From the NCBI RefSeq assembly GCF_000019225.1, contig NC_010995.1, forward strand, positions 4,100,501 to 4,164,500: a stretch of DNA of 64,000 nucleotides, given 5' to 3'. The DNA is from Cellvibrio japonicus Ueda107. GTDB lineage: Bacteria; Pseudomonadota; Gammaproteobacteria; Pseudomonadales; Cellvibrionaceae. Below are positions 34,546 through 43,823 of the stretch, one piece after another. The translations under genes were made by a program, and so were the position numbers. The notes under the pieces were generated by a model. That model made no database searches and was not told the DNA's origin. It saw only the letters and a list, made by a program, of their open reading frames with translations. Within the stretch, counting starts at the first letter, position 1; every line of letters begins with the position of its first letter.

Positions 34546-36600
34546 ATGTTTAAACGGCGAGTTGACGCTGATTGGTATTTATCCCAATACCCTGATGTGG
34601 CAAATAGTGGAATTTCTGCGGAAGAACACTATAAAGTCTTCGGTAAAGCGGAGGGAAGACTACCACGTCCACCAAGGACAACACCCCCATCAAAATTGGA
34701 GATTTTGCTAGTTGCTTTAAGTTCAGCCCCCCGCTTTTATGGTGGAATATTACCGGCCACCAGATTCCTGCTTGGGAATTTAAAACACCATGGAATACAA
34801 GGGTTTAAGGGGGTACTGGCAGAAATATACTATCGCAGCAGACCCAATCAGATTAATGTTGATTATAGTTCCTGGATTGCGTTAGGCGAGTTAAATGCAG
34901 CGGACTATTCAGCGGCAAAGAGGCGGCTGGAAGGCTTAGCTTTACAACCCTGCATTTCATTTGTGCTACCCACTTATAACTCTTCGATTCCATGGCTGAA
35001 AGAAGCTATTGACTCCTTAAAAGCCCAACCTTATCAAAATTGGGAACTCTGCATTGCAGATGATGCATCAACTCACCGGGAGGTACGAGACTTTCTCGCG
35101 CAACAACAATCACAGGATTCTCGTATTAAAGTGGTTTTTCGTGAAAAGAATGGGCATATCTCTGAGTCATCTAATAGTGCTGCAGAAATAGCAAGTGGCG
35201 ACTGGATCGCACTTTTCGATCACGATGATCTATTACATCCTTTTGCACTTTACTGGATATTACAAGCGATTAATAACAACCCGGATGCGCAACTTATTTA
35301 TTCTGATGAGGACAAGATTGATGAGCAAGGGAATCGACATAGCCCTTACTTTAAACCTGATTGGAACTATGATCTTTTTTTGTCGCAGAATTGCTTTAGT
35401 CACTTGGGCCTAATTCGCCGTTCTCTATTTGAAAAAATACATGGATTTCGCAAAGGTTATGAAGGATCACAAGATCATGACTTGATTTTACGGGCTATTG
35501 AACTGGTAGAACCTACACAGATAATCCATATTCCTAAAGTACTTTATCACTGGCGCGTTCATGCCGACAGCACCGCCAAATCTACAGATTCAAAACCTTA
35601 TGCAGCTATCGCTGGAGAAAAAGCTATTCAAGATCATCTTTTGCGTATAAACGCAAAAGCCCAGGTTAGTTTTGAGGGATATGGTTATCGTGTTAAATAT
35701 AAACTACCGGATAATCCCCCGCTGGTTAGTTTAATTATTCCTACTCGTAATGGCTTACAATTAATTCGCCAATGTATTGATAGTATTCAACAGAAAACCA
35801 CTTATCCCAATTATGAGATTATTGTTGTTGATAATGGCTCTGATGATCCTGAAGCGCTGACTTATTTCGACACATTAAAAAATACCCCGAGATTTAAGGT
35901 TATTCGTGACAATCGACCATTCAATTACAGCCAACTTAATAACCTGGCGGTTAAACACAGTGATGGCGAAATCATTGGGCTAATCAATAATGACGTTGAG
36001 GTTATCCGTCCAGAATGGCTCAATGAAATGGTTGTCCATGCATTGAGACCTGGAGTCGGTGCTGTAGGCGCAAAGTTGTTATTTCCTGATGAGCGTCTTC
36101 AACACGGTGGTGTGGTTCTTGGTATAGGAGGGGTTGCCAATCATGCTCATTTATTTATTCGCGGCACGCATCATGGCTATTTCGCTCGGGCAAGTGTTAC
36201 GCAACAATTTTCTGCGGTTACTGCTGCCTGCTTGGTAATTCGTAAAGCCATCTATCAGGAAGTGGATGGGTTAGATGAGCAAAACTTGGCCGTTGCATTC
36301 AATGACGTTGATTTTTGCATACGTGTCACTAATAAAGGATATAGGAATATATGGACTCCTTACGCCCTTCTCTATCACCATGAATCCGCGACGCGAGGGG
36401 CTGATATAGCGCCGGAAAAACGGGAGCGTTTTGTAAGAGAAGTTGAGTATATGATGTCAACCTGGAAAAAAGAACTTGCTAATGATCCTTTTTATAACCC
36501 CAACTTAAATCTGAACTTCCCAGATTTTTCACTTCATTCACCGCCCAGGCTAGGCAAGTGGGAGCTATCAGTTAGCCCTCAAACCCAGGATGCAGGATAA
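34546..36600 (+). CDS. Tandem family 2 glycosyltransferase
   Basis: A 684-residue protein with two GT-A domains. The first (about residues 140-370) has CISFVLPTYNSSIPWLKEAI, IADDAS and FDHDDLLHP. The second (about 395-640) has LVSLIIPTRNGLQLIRQCI, IVVDNGSDD, LINNDVEVI and FNDVDFCIRV. Tandem GT2 enzymes often build two linkages of a repeat. An N-terminal motif (about 7-42) DWYLSQYPDVANSG...GKAEGRLPRP is shared with the protein at 26025 and probably is a small docking module. The next gene starts within its last 11 bases. Confidence 0.88.
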   Translation: MFKRRVDADWYLSQYPDVANSGISAEEHYKVFGKAEGRLPRPPRTTPPSKLEILLVALSSAPRFYGGILPATRFLLGNLKHHGIQGFKGVLAEIYYRSRPNQINVDYSSWIALGELNAADYSAAKRRLEGLALQPCISFVLPTYNSSIPWLKEAIDSLKAQPYQNWELCIADDASTHREVRDFLAQQQSQDSRIKVVFREKNGHISESSNSAAEIASGDWIALFDHDDLLHPFALYWILQAINNNPDAQLIYSDEDKIDEQGNRHSPYFKPDWNYDLFLSQNCFSHLGLIRRSLFEKIHGFRKGYEGSQDHDLILRAIELVEPTQIIHIPKVLYHWRVHADSTAKSTDSKPYAAIAGEKAIQDHLLRINAKAQVSFEGYGYRVKYKLPDNPPLVSLIIPTRNGLQLIRQCIDSIQQKTTYPNYEIIVVDNGSDDPEALTYFDTLKNTPRFKVIRDNRPFNYSQLNNLAVKHSDGEIIGLINNDVEVIRPEWLNEMVVHALRPGVGAVGAKLLFPDERLQHGGVVLGIGGVANHAHLFIRGTHHGYFARASVTQQFSAVTAACLVIRKAIYQEVDGLDEQNLAVAFNDVDFCIRVTNKGYRNIWTPYALLYHHESATRGADIAPEKRERFVREVEYMMSTWKKELANDPFYNPNLNLNFPDFSLHSPPRLGKWELSVSPQTQDAG

Positions 36601-37489
36601 TCGAACAGTGAAAATATTGGCAGTTGTTGTTACATTTAATCCAAATCCGGCTGTACTCGAAACGCTTCTTAACGCATTACAGCCTCAAGTGGATTTTATT
36701 GTCGTTATTGATAACAATTCATCTTCAGAAGTACAGCTGCCTAATATCCATAATTTAATGTTTATTACCAACTCTCAAAATCAGGGAGTTGCATATGCAT
36801 ATAATCAGGGCATTGCACTGGCTCAACAACAAGACGCCTCTCATGTCCTGTTATTCGACCAGGATAGTTGTCCGGCTCCAGATATGGTTAAGCACCTGAA
36901 AAACGCTTTTATCAAATATGATAATCATCAACTTGCTGCCGTTGGCCCAAAATACACAGACATCAAAGGCCAGGAAAAATCACCTTTTGTAGCATTGAGG
37001 GGACTGGGACTAACTCGAGTGGAGTGCGCCGACAATCAACAAGTTGATGTTGATCATCTGATTTCTTCCGGCTGCTTGCTATCACGTAAGGCTATTGAAC
37101 AAATTGGTCTATTTGAGGACCAATTATTTATAGATTATGTTGATACAGAATGGTGCTGGCGGGCTAAGCGTAAGGGCTTTAGGCTGTTAGGTGTGGGAGC
37201 GGCAAAAATGCAACACGATCTGGGTGATACCCATTTTATGGCCTTTGGAAAACCCAGAGTATTACATGCCAGCTTCAGACTTTATTACCAGATGCGCAAC
37301 CAATGGTGGATGATTTTACAACCCTGGGTGGGTTGGCGTTGGAGAGTGATGGATATTATTCGCAGCATTAAAATTTTTGCAGCGATTTCAATTTATGCAC
37401 CACATCGATTTGAATATATTAGACATATGTCAAAAGGGATTTATGATGCATTTCGTTCAAATATGGGAAAACTAAAAACTGATCAATAA
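36590..37489 (+). CDS. Rhamnosyltransferase-like family 2 glycosyltransferase
   Basis: A 299-residue GT2 protein: VVVTFNPNPAVLETLLNAL, FIVVIDNNSS, GVAYAYNQGI, VLLFDQDSCP and SSGCLLSRKAIEQIG...FIDYVDTEWCWRAK. These match the RfbF/WbbL-like rhamnosyltransferase group (TIGR01556), which fits the dTDP-rhamnose genes. The ATG at 36590 overlaps the previous gene by 11 bases; a GTG at 36608 is an alternative start. Confidence 0.82.
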   Translation: MQDNRTVKILAVVVTFNPNPAVLETLLNALQPQVDFIVVIDNNSSSEVQLPNIHNLMFITNSQNQGVAYAYNQGIALAQQQDASHVLLFDQDSCPAPDMVKHLKNAFIKYDNHQLAAVGPKYTDIKGQEKSPFVALRGLGLTRVECADNQQVDVDHLISSGCLLSRKAIEQIGLFEDQLFIDYVDTEWCWRAKRKGFRLLGVGAAKMQHDLGDTHFMAFGKPRVLHASFRLYYQMRNQWWMILQPWVGWRWRVMDIIRSIKIFAAISIYAPHRFEYIRHMSKGIYDAFRSNMGKLKTDQ

Positions 37490-37507
37490 ACCAATTGAGA
37501 TTTCCGT

Positions 37508-37978
37508 ATGAAAACCACTGTTCTAAAAAAATTGACTGCTCTTTTTTCTTGCGTTTTATTGCTTGTTGGTTGTGACAACAATAATGATATCAATACACTT
37601 AACGCTTATCCGGCTTTAGGCGTTTGTAATTTCGAAACTCCTCAAAACAACCAGATTATCAGCAACACCAATGACATCGTCATTAGTGGATGGGCTTTTA
37701 ATAAAAACACGAACTCCACATCAGATTCGATTGTTTTATATTTAGCTAATGAAGAAACTAACAAGCTAACTGCAATAAAAACAACATCTGGCATGGTACG
37801 AGAGGATGTCGCGAAAGTATTTTCCAACAATAAACTGACACAGAGTGGCTTTAGTGCGACAATCACCAAGGGTGAGCTCACAGCTGGAAGCTATCAGATA
37901 GTCCTACTGCAAGCAGATAAATCGTTTATTATGGTTCGCTGTGATGGTGAAAAACACAACATTATTATTCAGCAATAA
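37508..37978 (+). CDS. Lipoprotein with a single GW/RxDV domain
   Basis: A 156-residue protein with a lipoprotein signal (LLLVGC, lipidated Cys22). The mature part is one copy of the domain seen in the glycosyltransferase at 20477 and the membrane protein at 39012: GWAF at 61-64, REDV at 98-101 and SGF at 113-115, then a C-terminal strand region. Two cysteines (40, about 149) could pair. No known family is assigned. As the last gene of the plus-strand polysaccharide cluster it may bind or guide the polymer in the periplasm or outer membrane. Confidence 0.7.
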   Translation: MKTTVLKKLTALFSCVLLLVGCDNNNDINTLNAYPALGVCNFETPQNNQIISNTNDIVISGWAFNKNTNSTSDSIVLYLANEETNKLTAIKTTSGMVREDVAKVFSNNKLTQSGFSATITKGELTAGSYQIVLLQADKSFIMVRCDGEKHNIIIQQ

Positions 37979-37994
37979 AATGCCCTTGTGCGCT

Positions 37995-38014
37995 ACCCTC
38001 TCCTGCTGGAGGGT
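37995..38014. terminator. Possible weak terminator in convergent gap
   Basis: ACCCTC pairs with GAGGGT around an 8-nt loop in the 35-bp gap between the convergent genes. The T-run is poor. Confidence 0.3.
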
Positions 38015-39009
38015 TATATTGATGATTTTTTTGACAAACAGCGCTTCGGGACATTGGCAATATCATAAGCAAGGAAAGACAACATAAACTGTACCCCTAA
38101 CACTATCGGCAATACAGACAACATAACTGTGCCAGTAGGCGTTAAACTGCTTATACTGGCATAGTGATACCAATTAAATGCCCCATAAAATATCCCAAAT
38201 AACAACAGTATTATCCCTAGCACCAGTTCTATAGATGCAATAGACATATCACGCAGATAATAGTTATAAAAAATTCGTTTAATCGTATTCTTAATATTTT
38301 TCTTTAAAAACTCACCAACAATTTTACCAACCTTTAATTGACTTTCTTCATCTCCATATTTTGCATCCATAGGTATATCAATAACTTGAGCGCGAATTGT
38401 ATTGAGTCGAAATAAAATATCTGATTCAAAGAAATAACGTTTACTGATTTTTGCCAGTGGCAACCGTCTCAAAACACTTGTATGAATTGCTGTGTAACCA
38501 TTTGTTGGATCAAATAAATCCCAATACCCTGAAGATATTTTTGTCATCAATGAGAGTACCGCATTACCAAATAACCTTATTTTGGGCATTTGGTGGATTT
38601 GCTCCAGGTCATAGAAGCGATTCCCTTTGGTATAGTCTGCCTCGCCGCGTAAAATAGGGCCAATAAAGTCATGAATTAAGGTGGGATCCATTTGCCCATC
38701 GCCATCGACTTTAACAACTACAGTCATTTCATCAACCAAAGCTTGCTGATAGCCGGTCATTACGGCACCGCCAACTCCCTGATTGACTTCATTGAATAAA
38801 ACCACTACTCGATGATCATCTATAGTTTTCTGGATAAATAAACCAGAACCATCCGGGCAACAGTCATCAACTGCATAAATTTTCTCCACACAGGATGGAA
38901 TAGCTTCTATAACGTCACCAATGTGGTTCTTAACTTTATAGCAGGGAATTACCACCGCAACCTTGGCAGCATGACCAGGCGATTCACAATGCATCATTTT
39001 GTTAACCAT
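38014..39009 (-). CDS. DPM1-like family 2 glycosyltransferase with membrane helices
   Basis: A 331-residue enzyme. The GT-A domain shows VAVVIPCYKVKNHIGDVI, YAVDDCCPDGSG, NQGVGGAVMTGYQQAL and VVKVDGDGQMDP (DXD). Two C-terminal membrane helices follow (about 255-280 and 290-315). This layout is that of polyprenyl-phosphate sugar synthases (GtrB, ArnC or DPM1 type), so it may load a lipid carrier used by GT-C proteins such as those at 33024 and 39012. It starts 2 bp after the end of the DUF2142 gene, in a minus-strand operon. Confidence 0.82.
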   Translation of the reverse strand: MVNKMMHCESPGHAAKVAVVIPCYKVKNHIGDVIEAIPSCVEKIYAVDDCCPDGSGLFIQKTIDDHRVVVLFNEVNQGVGGAVMTGYQQALVDEMTVVVKVDGDGQMDPTLIHDFIGPILRGEADYTKGNRFYDLEQIHQMPKIRLFGNAVLSLMTKISSGYWDLFDPTNGYTAIHTSVLRRLPLAKISKRYFFESDILFRLNTIRAQVIDIPMDAKYGDEESQLKVGKIVGEFLKKNIKNTIKRIFYNYYLRDMSIASIELVLGIILLLFGIFYGAFNWYHYASISSLTPTGTVMLSVLPIVLGVQFMLSFLAYDIANVPKRCLSKKSSI

Positions 39010-39011
39010 AT

Positions 39012-40859
39012 TTACTTTTCACACTTGTACAACATACTTTCATTACCGGCCTGAAGTTGATGTACACCCAATTCAGCATCCTCACTGTATATGCATAATT
39101 CACGCATAATAGACACTGGATCCTGATCATCAATGGTTATACGCAGCTCAAAACCAGATAAAGAAAGCTTCGGATTACGCAATGCCGCACGAACATCCCC
39201 CCTGGGGATAGTGATATAGGTTATTGGATAGGAAACCTGGAGGTTACTGTAGAATATTTTACTATCGCCTGAAAAGAATCCCCAACCCGTAATCACTATT
39301 TGATGATCCTGAATAACTGCGTTATCTACAAAACCACCCTTGGGAGTTCCTTCATCTTTATCTTTGATTTTCACAAGCTGCCCGTTTTTTTCAGCATAAT
39401 CTTTAGGATTAATACTAATAACCTTTCCTTGCTGCGACTGGCTAGCAAGATAATATCGATCCAATACAGTACCGACTGTTCCTGTAACACTAATAAATGC
39501 AAGCACGCACAAAAAAAGCACACTAAATATTTTTAGTATCTGAGGGAGAGATTTTATGCTTCTCGTCGTAGCCACTGAAAATAGAAGTGCAGACGACCAA
39601 AAATAACGCCCCTGTACACCACTAATTAGCTCGGCAGGGTGCGGCGTCCACGTAATTAATAACAGAAAAAATACCAATAAACATGAAGATAAGGATACTA
39701 CCAGCAAGGTTGCCCTAGGCAACCAATCCAAATGTGCACGCGTATAAGCCAACGATAGAAAAAGAAGAATAAGTAAAATCCAATATATAGAACTGATTAC
39801 GCTGGCACCAACGCTAGCATCAAGCCACCCTAAAACACCAACAAAAGAAGTGATATAGAAATGCTGTAGATGAGAGTTACTTATACTATCAAAGACTAAG
39901 GAGAGGTACTCTATTGGGTGTTTTATATAATGTAACAGCAATTCAGAAGGCTTGGCGCCGATCGACACCCTGCTATCCACGGTTGTCATCAACGCATAAA
40001 ACACCCAAATGAAGGCCAAGATAACAACTGCAATCGCAGACCACCATAAATAATTTTGTCTATACCGGTAGGCAATCACCAGAGGCATTAACAACATCGG
40101 CATTAGGTTAAGCCGGCTATTCACCAGAACCAAAAGAGTTACCACAAAAGTGATATAAAGTGTTTTATTCCATACAGCATACATGTCCATCAATTTCACA
40201 AATATCGACACGCATAAAATTAACATAGCCACGGCAATACCATCCTGGCTAGTTGCCACACTTTGGAACAACATTAGTGGCATAAGTAGCAGCCCTAAAG
40301 TAAGGGGGCTAGGGGTAAGAGTCCGAAACGCCATCCACAACAATATTAGAATACTGATTGATGCCAGTGTTCGCGCAAGATAGTAAGAGTGATGAATACT
40401 TAAATCAAGCAACTGTCCAATCCACAGGCCTATAGTTTGCGGTAGATATATTGCGGGGAAATAATAGTTAACACCGGGACAACTATTAAATACTTCTGTT
40501 TTGGACCAATGCAGTGATTTGGCATCATCCAGCATTTCACGAGTTAATTTACTATCTACTTTACCAGGAAGAACAGTAAAAATTCCCATGTAAGTACTTA
40601 GCGATTCATCAATATACCCACCTGTAGACTGTCCCTCTGGGGTGATCATGCTTATGCGCCCTTGGGAAAGCAGATAGGCTCGTTTCAAATGATCTTGTTC
40701 ATCGGGAGATTGAAATGGCGGAATCAATGATGACAGGAATATTGTTGATACCACAAATAAGATAACCATCAACAGCACATTACTGGAGGAGTGCCCTTTA
40801 TTTAAAAGATCAACTATTGCCGGTAGCTTTTTGGTTGTAATAAAGTTTTTTAACCACAT
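39012..40859 (-). CDS. DUF2142-type membrane protein (GT-C-like) with C-terminal GW/RxDV domain
   Basis: A 615-residue protein with about 11-12 membrane helices. The first loop carries PFQSPDEQDHLKRAYLLSQG, the DUF2142 hallmark, with acidic D-E residues like those of GT-C glycosyltransferases. The last about 110 residues form a soluble domain: GWGF at 525-528, RGDV at 553-556 and SGF at 568-570. The same domain is found in the lipoprotein at 37508. It lies 5 bp after the GT2 gene at 40865 and 2 bp before the DPM1-like gene, which may make its lipid-linked donor. Sugar and acceptor are unknown. Confidence 0.78.
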   Translation of the reverse strand: MWLKNFITTKKLPAIVDLLNKGHSSSNVLLMVILFVVSTIFLSSLIPPFQSPDEQDHLKRAYLLSQGRISMITPEGQSTGGYIDESLSTYMGIFTVLPGKVDSKLTREMLDDAKSLHWSKTEVFNSCPGVNYYFPAIYLPQTIGLWIGQLLDLSIHHSYYLARTLASISILILLWMAFRTLTPSPLTLGLLLMPLMLFQSVATSQDGIAVAMLILCVSIFVKLMDMYAVWNKTLYITFVVTLLVLVNSRLNLMPMLLMPLVIAYRYRQNYLWWSAIAVVILAFIWVFYALMTTVDSRVSIGAKPSELLLHYIKHPIEYLSLVFDSISNSHLQHFYITSFVGVLGWLDASVGASVISSIYWILLILLFLSLAYTRAHLDWLPRATLLVVSLSSCLLVFFLLLITWTPHPAELISGVQGRYFWSSALLFSVATTRSIKSLPQILKIFSVLFLCVLAFISVTGTVGTVLDRYYLASQSQQGKVISINPKDYAEKNGQLVKIKDKDEGTPKGGFVDNAVIQDHQIVITGWGFFSGDSKIFYSNLQVSYPITYITIPRGDVRAALRNPKLSLSGFELRITIDDQDPVSIMRELCIYSEDAELGVHQLQAGNESMLYKCEK

Positions 40860-40864
40860 AATTC

Positions 40865-41698
40865 TTAAAATCGCCTAGAGATAATAAATTTTATAAATGA
40901 CTGACAAAAATAATAAATGTGCAAGAGGCCTTTGCGCGATGCACCACCACCAGCATGTATAATTTTTACCTGTGGATGATGAACGATCAGGAAGTTATCC
41001 TGAATTCGCATGGATAGGTCAAAATCCTCAAAATACATAAAGAACTTTGGACTAAATCCAGATATTGACTGAAGCGCTACCGTCCTGCAAAACATATAGC
41101 AACCACTGGCCAGTTCAATTTGTAGTGGTTGTGACGCCGGCAACAGATCACGATATTCGTAGCGGTCCAGGCGAGCTCTCAATGCTTGATTCAGCCACTT
41201 GCTATTTAATGCCCTGGCAGCTAACAAAACTGCTGTTGGTTGACGTTTAGCAATGTACTGTCGCTCGCCATGTAAGCCAAAGGCATCCGGAGCTAAGAGA
41301 CCAACCTGAGGATTAGACCCCAAATAACGTAAGGCAACACTAATATTGTCTTGATCCAGTATCACATCCGGATTGAGAATGAGATGGTAATCGCTCCTGG
41401 CCTCCATAATTGCCAAATTATGCCCTTTCCCATATCCAAGATTACCATGACCAGTTTCTACAATGATGGAATCAAATTCCGACAGAAATTCATCTCGCAA
41501 TGTGGATAGAATGTAAAAATTGTGACCATCTGGCCCATTATCAATCAGATAAAGGCTTATTGACCTAAACAGGCCTTGATCACGAGCAACAGCACAGGAA
41601 GAAGCTAAAGATGATAGCGTTAAGCGCAAAACCTCTATATCGCCATTAAAGGTAACACAGGACACACTTAACAAACACACAGACAACTGAGAGCTCAA
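40865..41698 (-). CDS. Rhamnosyltransferase-like family 2 glycosyltransferase
   Basis: A 277-residue GT2 protein with SCVTFNGDIEVLRLTLSSL, YLIDNGPDG, GNLGYGKGHNLAI, HLILNPDVIL (DXD-like) and FFMYFEDFDLSMRI, the pattern of WbbL-type rhamnosyl/N-acetylfucosaminyl transferases. It lies between the WbpM-like gene (3 bp gap) and the DUF2142 gene. It is a candidate for adding the second sugar after the WbpL-type primer. Confidence 0.82.
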   Translation of the reverse strand: MSSQLSVCLLSVSCVTFNGDIEVLRLTLSSLASSCAVARDQGLFRSISLYLIDNGPDGHNFYILSTLRDEFLSEFDSIIVETGHGNLGYGKGHNLAIMEARSDYHLILNPDVILDQDNISVALRYLGSNPQVGLLAPDAFGLHGERQYIAKRQPTAVLLAARALNSKWLNQALRARLDRYEYRDLLPASQPLQIELASGCYMFCRTVALQSISGFSPKFFMYFEDFDLSMRIQDNFLIVHHPQVKIIHAGGGASRKGLLHIYYFCQSFIKFIISRRF

Positions 41699-41701
41699 GC
41701 T

Positions 41702-43660
41702 CTATTCCGCCAATATCTTTTTATCTACCAAACCAGGCATTACCAAAAGCTTGGCTGTCTCTTTTTTAGACTTGTGAATTAAGTCACTCATTTCATAGAG
41801 GGGCTCAAATTCAACATCCGAATCAACTATCAAGGTAAACAATTCCTGATGACGGTATTGTTCACAATACAGCTGGGCCTTATCGAGTAGCTCTGCTAAA
41901 GACTGCGGGGATATTTTTTTCTCTTGGGCACGAAGAATACGTGGGTGTGTAGTACCTTCACAGTTACTACCACACAGCAGTTCTTCATATAATTTTTCAC
42001 CAGGGCGCAATCCGGTAAAAATGATTTCGATATCGCCATTAGGATTATTTTCATCTCTCACACTGTAACCCGATAAGAGCGCCATTTCGCGGGCCAAGTC
42101 GTGTATCTTGACCGGCTCACCCATATCTAACACAAACACATCGCCACCTTGCGCCATGGAACCAGCTTGAATCACCAATTGTGCGGCTTCACTAATCGTC
42201 ATGAAATAGCGCACTATATCTTTGTGGGTGACGGTAATGGGCCCCCCTCGACGGATTTGCTCACGAAAACGCGGCACTACCGAGCCAGAAGAGTCAAGGA
42301 CATTGCCAAATCTCACCATACTGAACGTAGTCGAACTTGTGCGCGTTGCTAAATCCTGCAGCACCAACTCGGCAAGGCGTTTGCTTGCTCCCATAATATT
42401 GGTAGGACGAACGGCTTTATCGGTAGAGATCAGTACAAAGTGTTTTACCCGATGCCGCAATGCAGCTTCTGCAACATTACGTGTACCAAACAGGTTGTTT
42501 TTAACACCTTCAATAAGGTTATGTTCAACAATCGGCACATGTTTATAAGCAGCTGCGTGGTAGACAATATGTACCGCAAATTGGGACATCACCATATTTA
42601 ACAGTGATACATTTTGTACGGAGCCCAACAAGGGTACAATTTCTATGGGAAGCTGATCGGCAATTACCTTCTCTGCCAACTCTTTTTCGATACGATATAA
42701 ATTAAACTCGTTTTGCTCGAACAAAATAATTTTTGACGGACTCAGCTTAATTAGCTGGCGGCAAAGCTCCGAGCCAATAGAACCTCCAGCTCCTGTCACC
42801 ATAACAACTTTATCGGTTGTATTTTTACCCATCAGGATGGGATCAGGTGCTACCGGGTCACGCCCCAGAAGATCTTCAATTTGGATATTGCGCAGCTCAC
42901 TGATATGTGCAACACCACGCACTATATCGGTAATAGGAGGAATGGTTTGTACTTGCACCAACAGCGGCTCAAGGTAACGAATAATACGAATACGCTCTTG
43001 CCTTTCTATATTGCCTAACGCCAACAAGATGCGACTAACCTGGTGCTCTTCAATAAGCGCAGATAATTTATGCGGATGATAAACCGTCAAACCGCGCAAC
43101 ACGCTTCCCTGGAGTATTTTATTGTCATCCACAAACGCAACCGGATGAAACTCCGAGCCCTGTTGCAATTGGGCAGCCAGGTTACTTCCTGTTTCACCCG
43201 CGCCATAAATAATGACTTTAACATCGCCTTTGGGTGTTAACGCCTGAACAATATTACGGAACGCAAGGCGCGGTAACCCAATAAGGATCAGTGTAGTGAA
43301 TACATAAATAATAGGGACGGAACGCGGCAAGAAAGCGTGCAGGAAAAAGCCACTCAGTGCCATTGCCAAACTTGAAATAAGGATGCCGATGACGATGGTA
43401 AACATCGCCTGCTGGGTCATATAACGCAGGATCGCACGATATAGCCCCATACGCATGAAGGTGTATAAAGACACAACCAGCGTAAACAGCAGGCAAAGCA
43501 GTATTGGACGATCAAAGTGTATTTCTGTGCGCCCCATACGCAGGGCATATGCCAGATAGAACGAAGACACTATCGCAATAGTGTCATAACAAACCGATAT
43601 GGCTCGTTTGACAGGCCTGGGCGCACTTAGGAAACGGTAGAGTAGAGAGTTGTTTTTCAT
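41702..43660 (-). CDS. Membrane UDP-HexNAc 4,6-dehydratase (WbpM/CapD type)
   Basis: Four N-terminal membrane helices (within the first about 140 residues) precede a first Rossmann domain (YGAGETGSNLAAQL) and the catalytic SDR domain: VTGAGGSIGSELCRQL, and STDKAVRPTNIMGASKRLAE, where Met replaces the usual catalytic Tyr as in WbpM. It converts UDP-GlcNAc to UDP-4-keto-6-deoxy-GlcNAc. The ATG at 43660 is preferred because AAGGA lies 5 bp upstream; a GTG at 43711 extends the frame by 17 residues. With the WbpV- and WbpL-like genes upstream it forms the familiar trio for a QuiNAc or FucNAc primer. Confidence 0.88.
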   Translation of the reverse strand: MKNNSLLYRFLSAPRPVKRAISVCYDTIAIVSSFYLAYALRMGRTEIHFDRPILLCLLFTLVVSLYTFMRMGLYRAILRYMTQQAMFTIVIGILISSLAMALSGFFLHAFLPRSVPIIYVFTTLILIGLPRLAFRNIVQALTPKGDVKVIIYGAGETGSNLAAQLQQGSEFHPVAFVDDNKILQGSVLRGLTVYHPHKLSALIEEHQVSRILLALGNIERQERIRIIRYLEPLLVQVQTIPPITDIVRGVAHISELRNIQIEDLLGRDPVAPDPILMGKNTTDKVVMVTGAGGSIGSELCRQLIKLSPSKIILFEQNEFNLYRIEKELAEKVIADQLPIEIVPLLGSVQNVSLLNMVMSQFAVHIVYHAAAYKHVPIVEHNLIEGVKNNLFGTRNVAEAALRHRVKHFVLISTDKAVRPTNIMGASKRLAELVLQDLATRTSSTTFSMVRFGNVLDSSGSVVPRFREQIRRGGPITVTHKDIVRYFMTISEAAQLVIQAGSMAQGGDVFVLDMGEPVKIHDLAREMALLSGYSVRDENNPNGDIEIIFTGLRPGEKLYEELLCGSNCEGTTHPRILRAQEKKISPQSLAELLDKAQLYCEQYRHQELFTLIVDSDVEFEPLYEMSDLIHKSKKETAKLLVMPGLVDKKILAE

Positions 43661-43823
43661 CAATTCCTTCGGCCCATTCATAGATTCCAGAGGCGTCATG
43701 GTATCAACCACAACGCCGGTTGAGTAGCAGAACCCTGTAACAATTTGTGGGTATTATTTGTACCGGACACGTATTCATAACTGCCTCCCATATTTTCTAT
43801 ATTATTTATTATTGCAAGTTATA

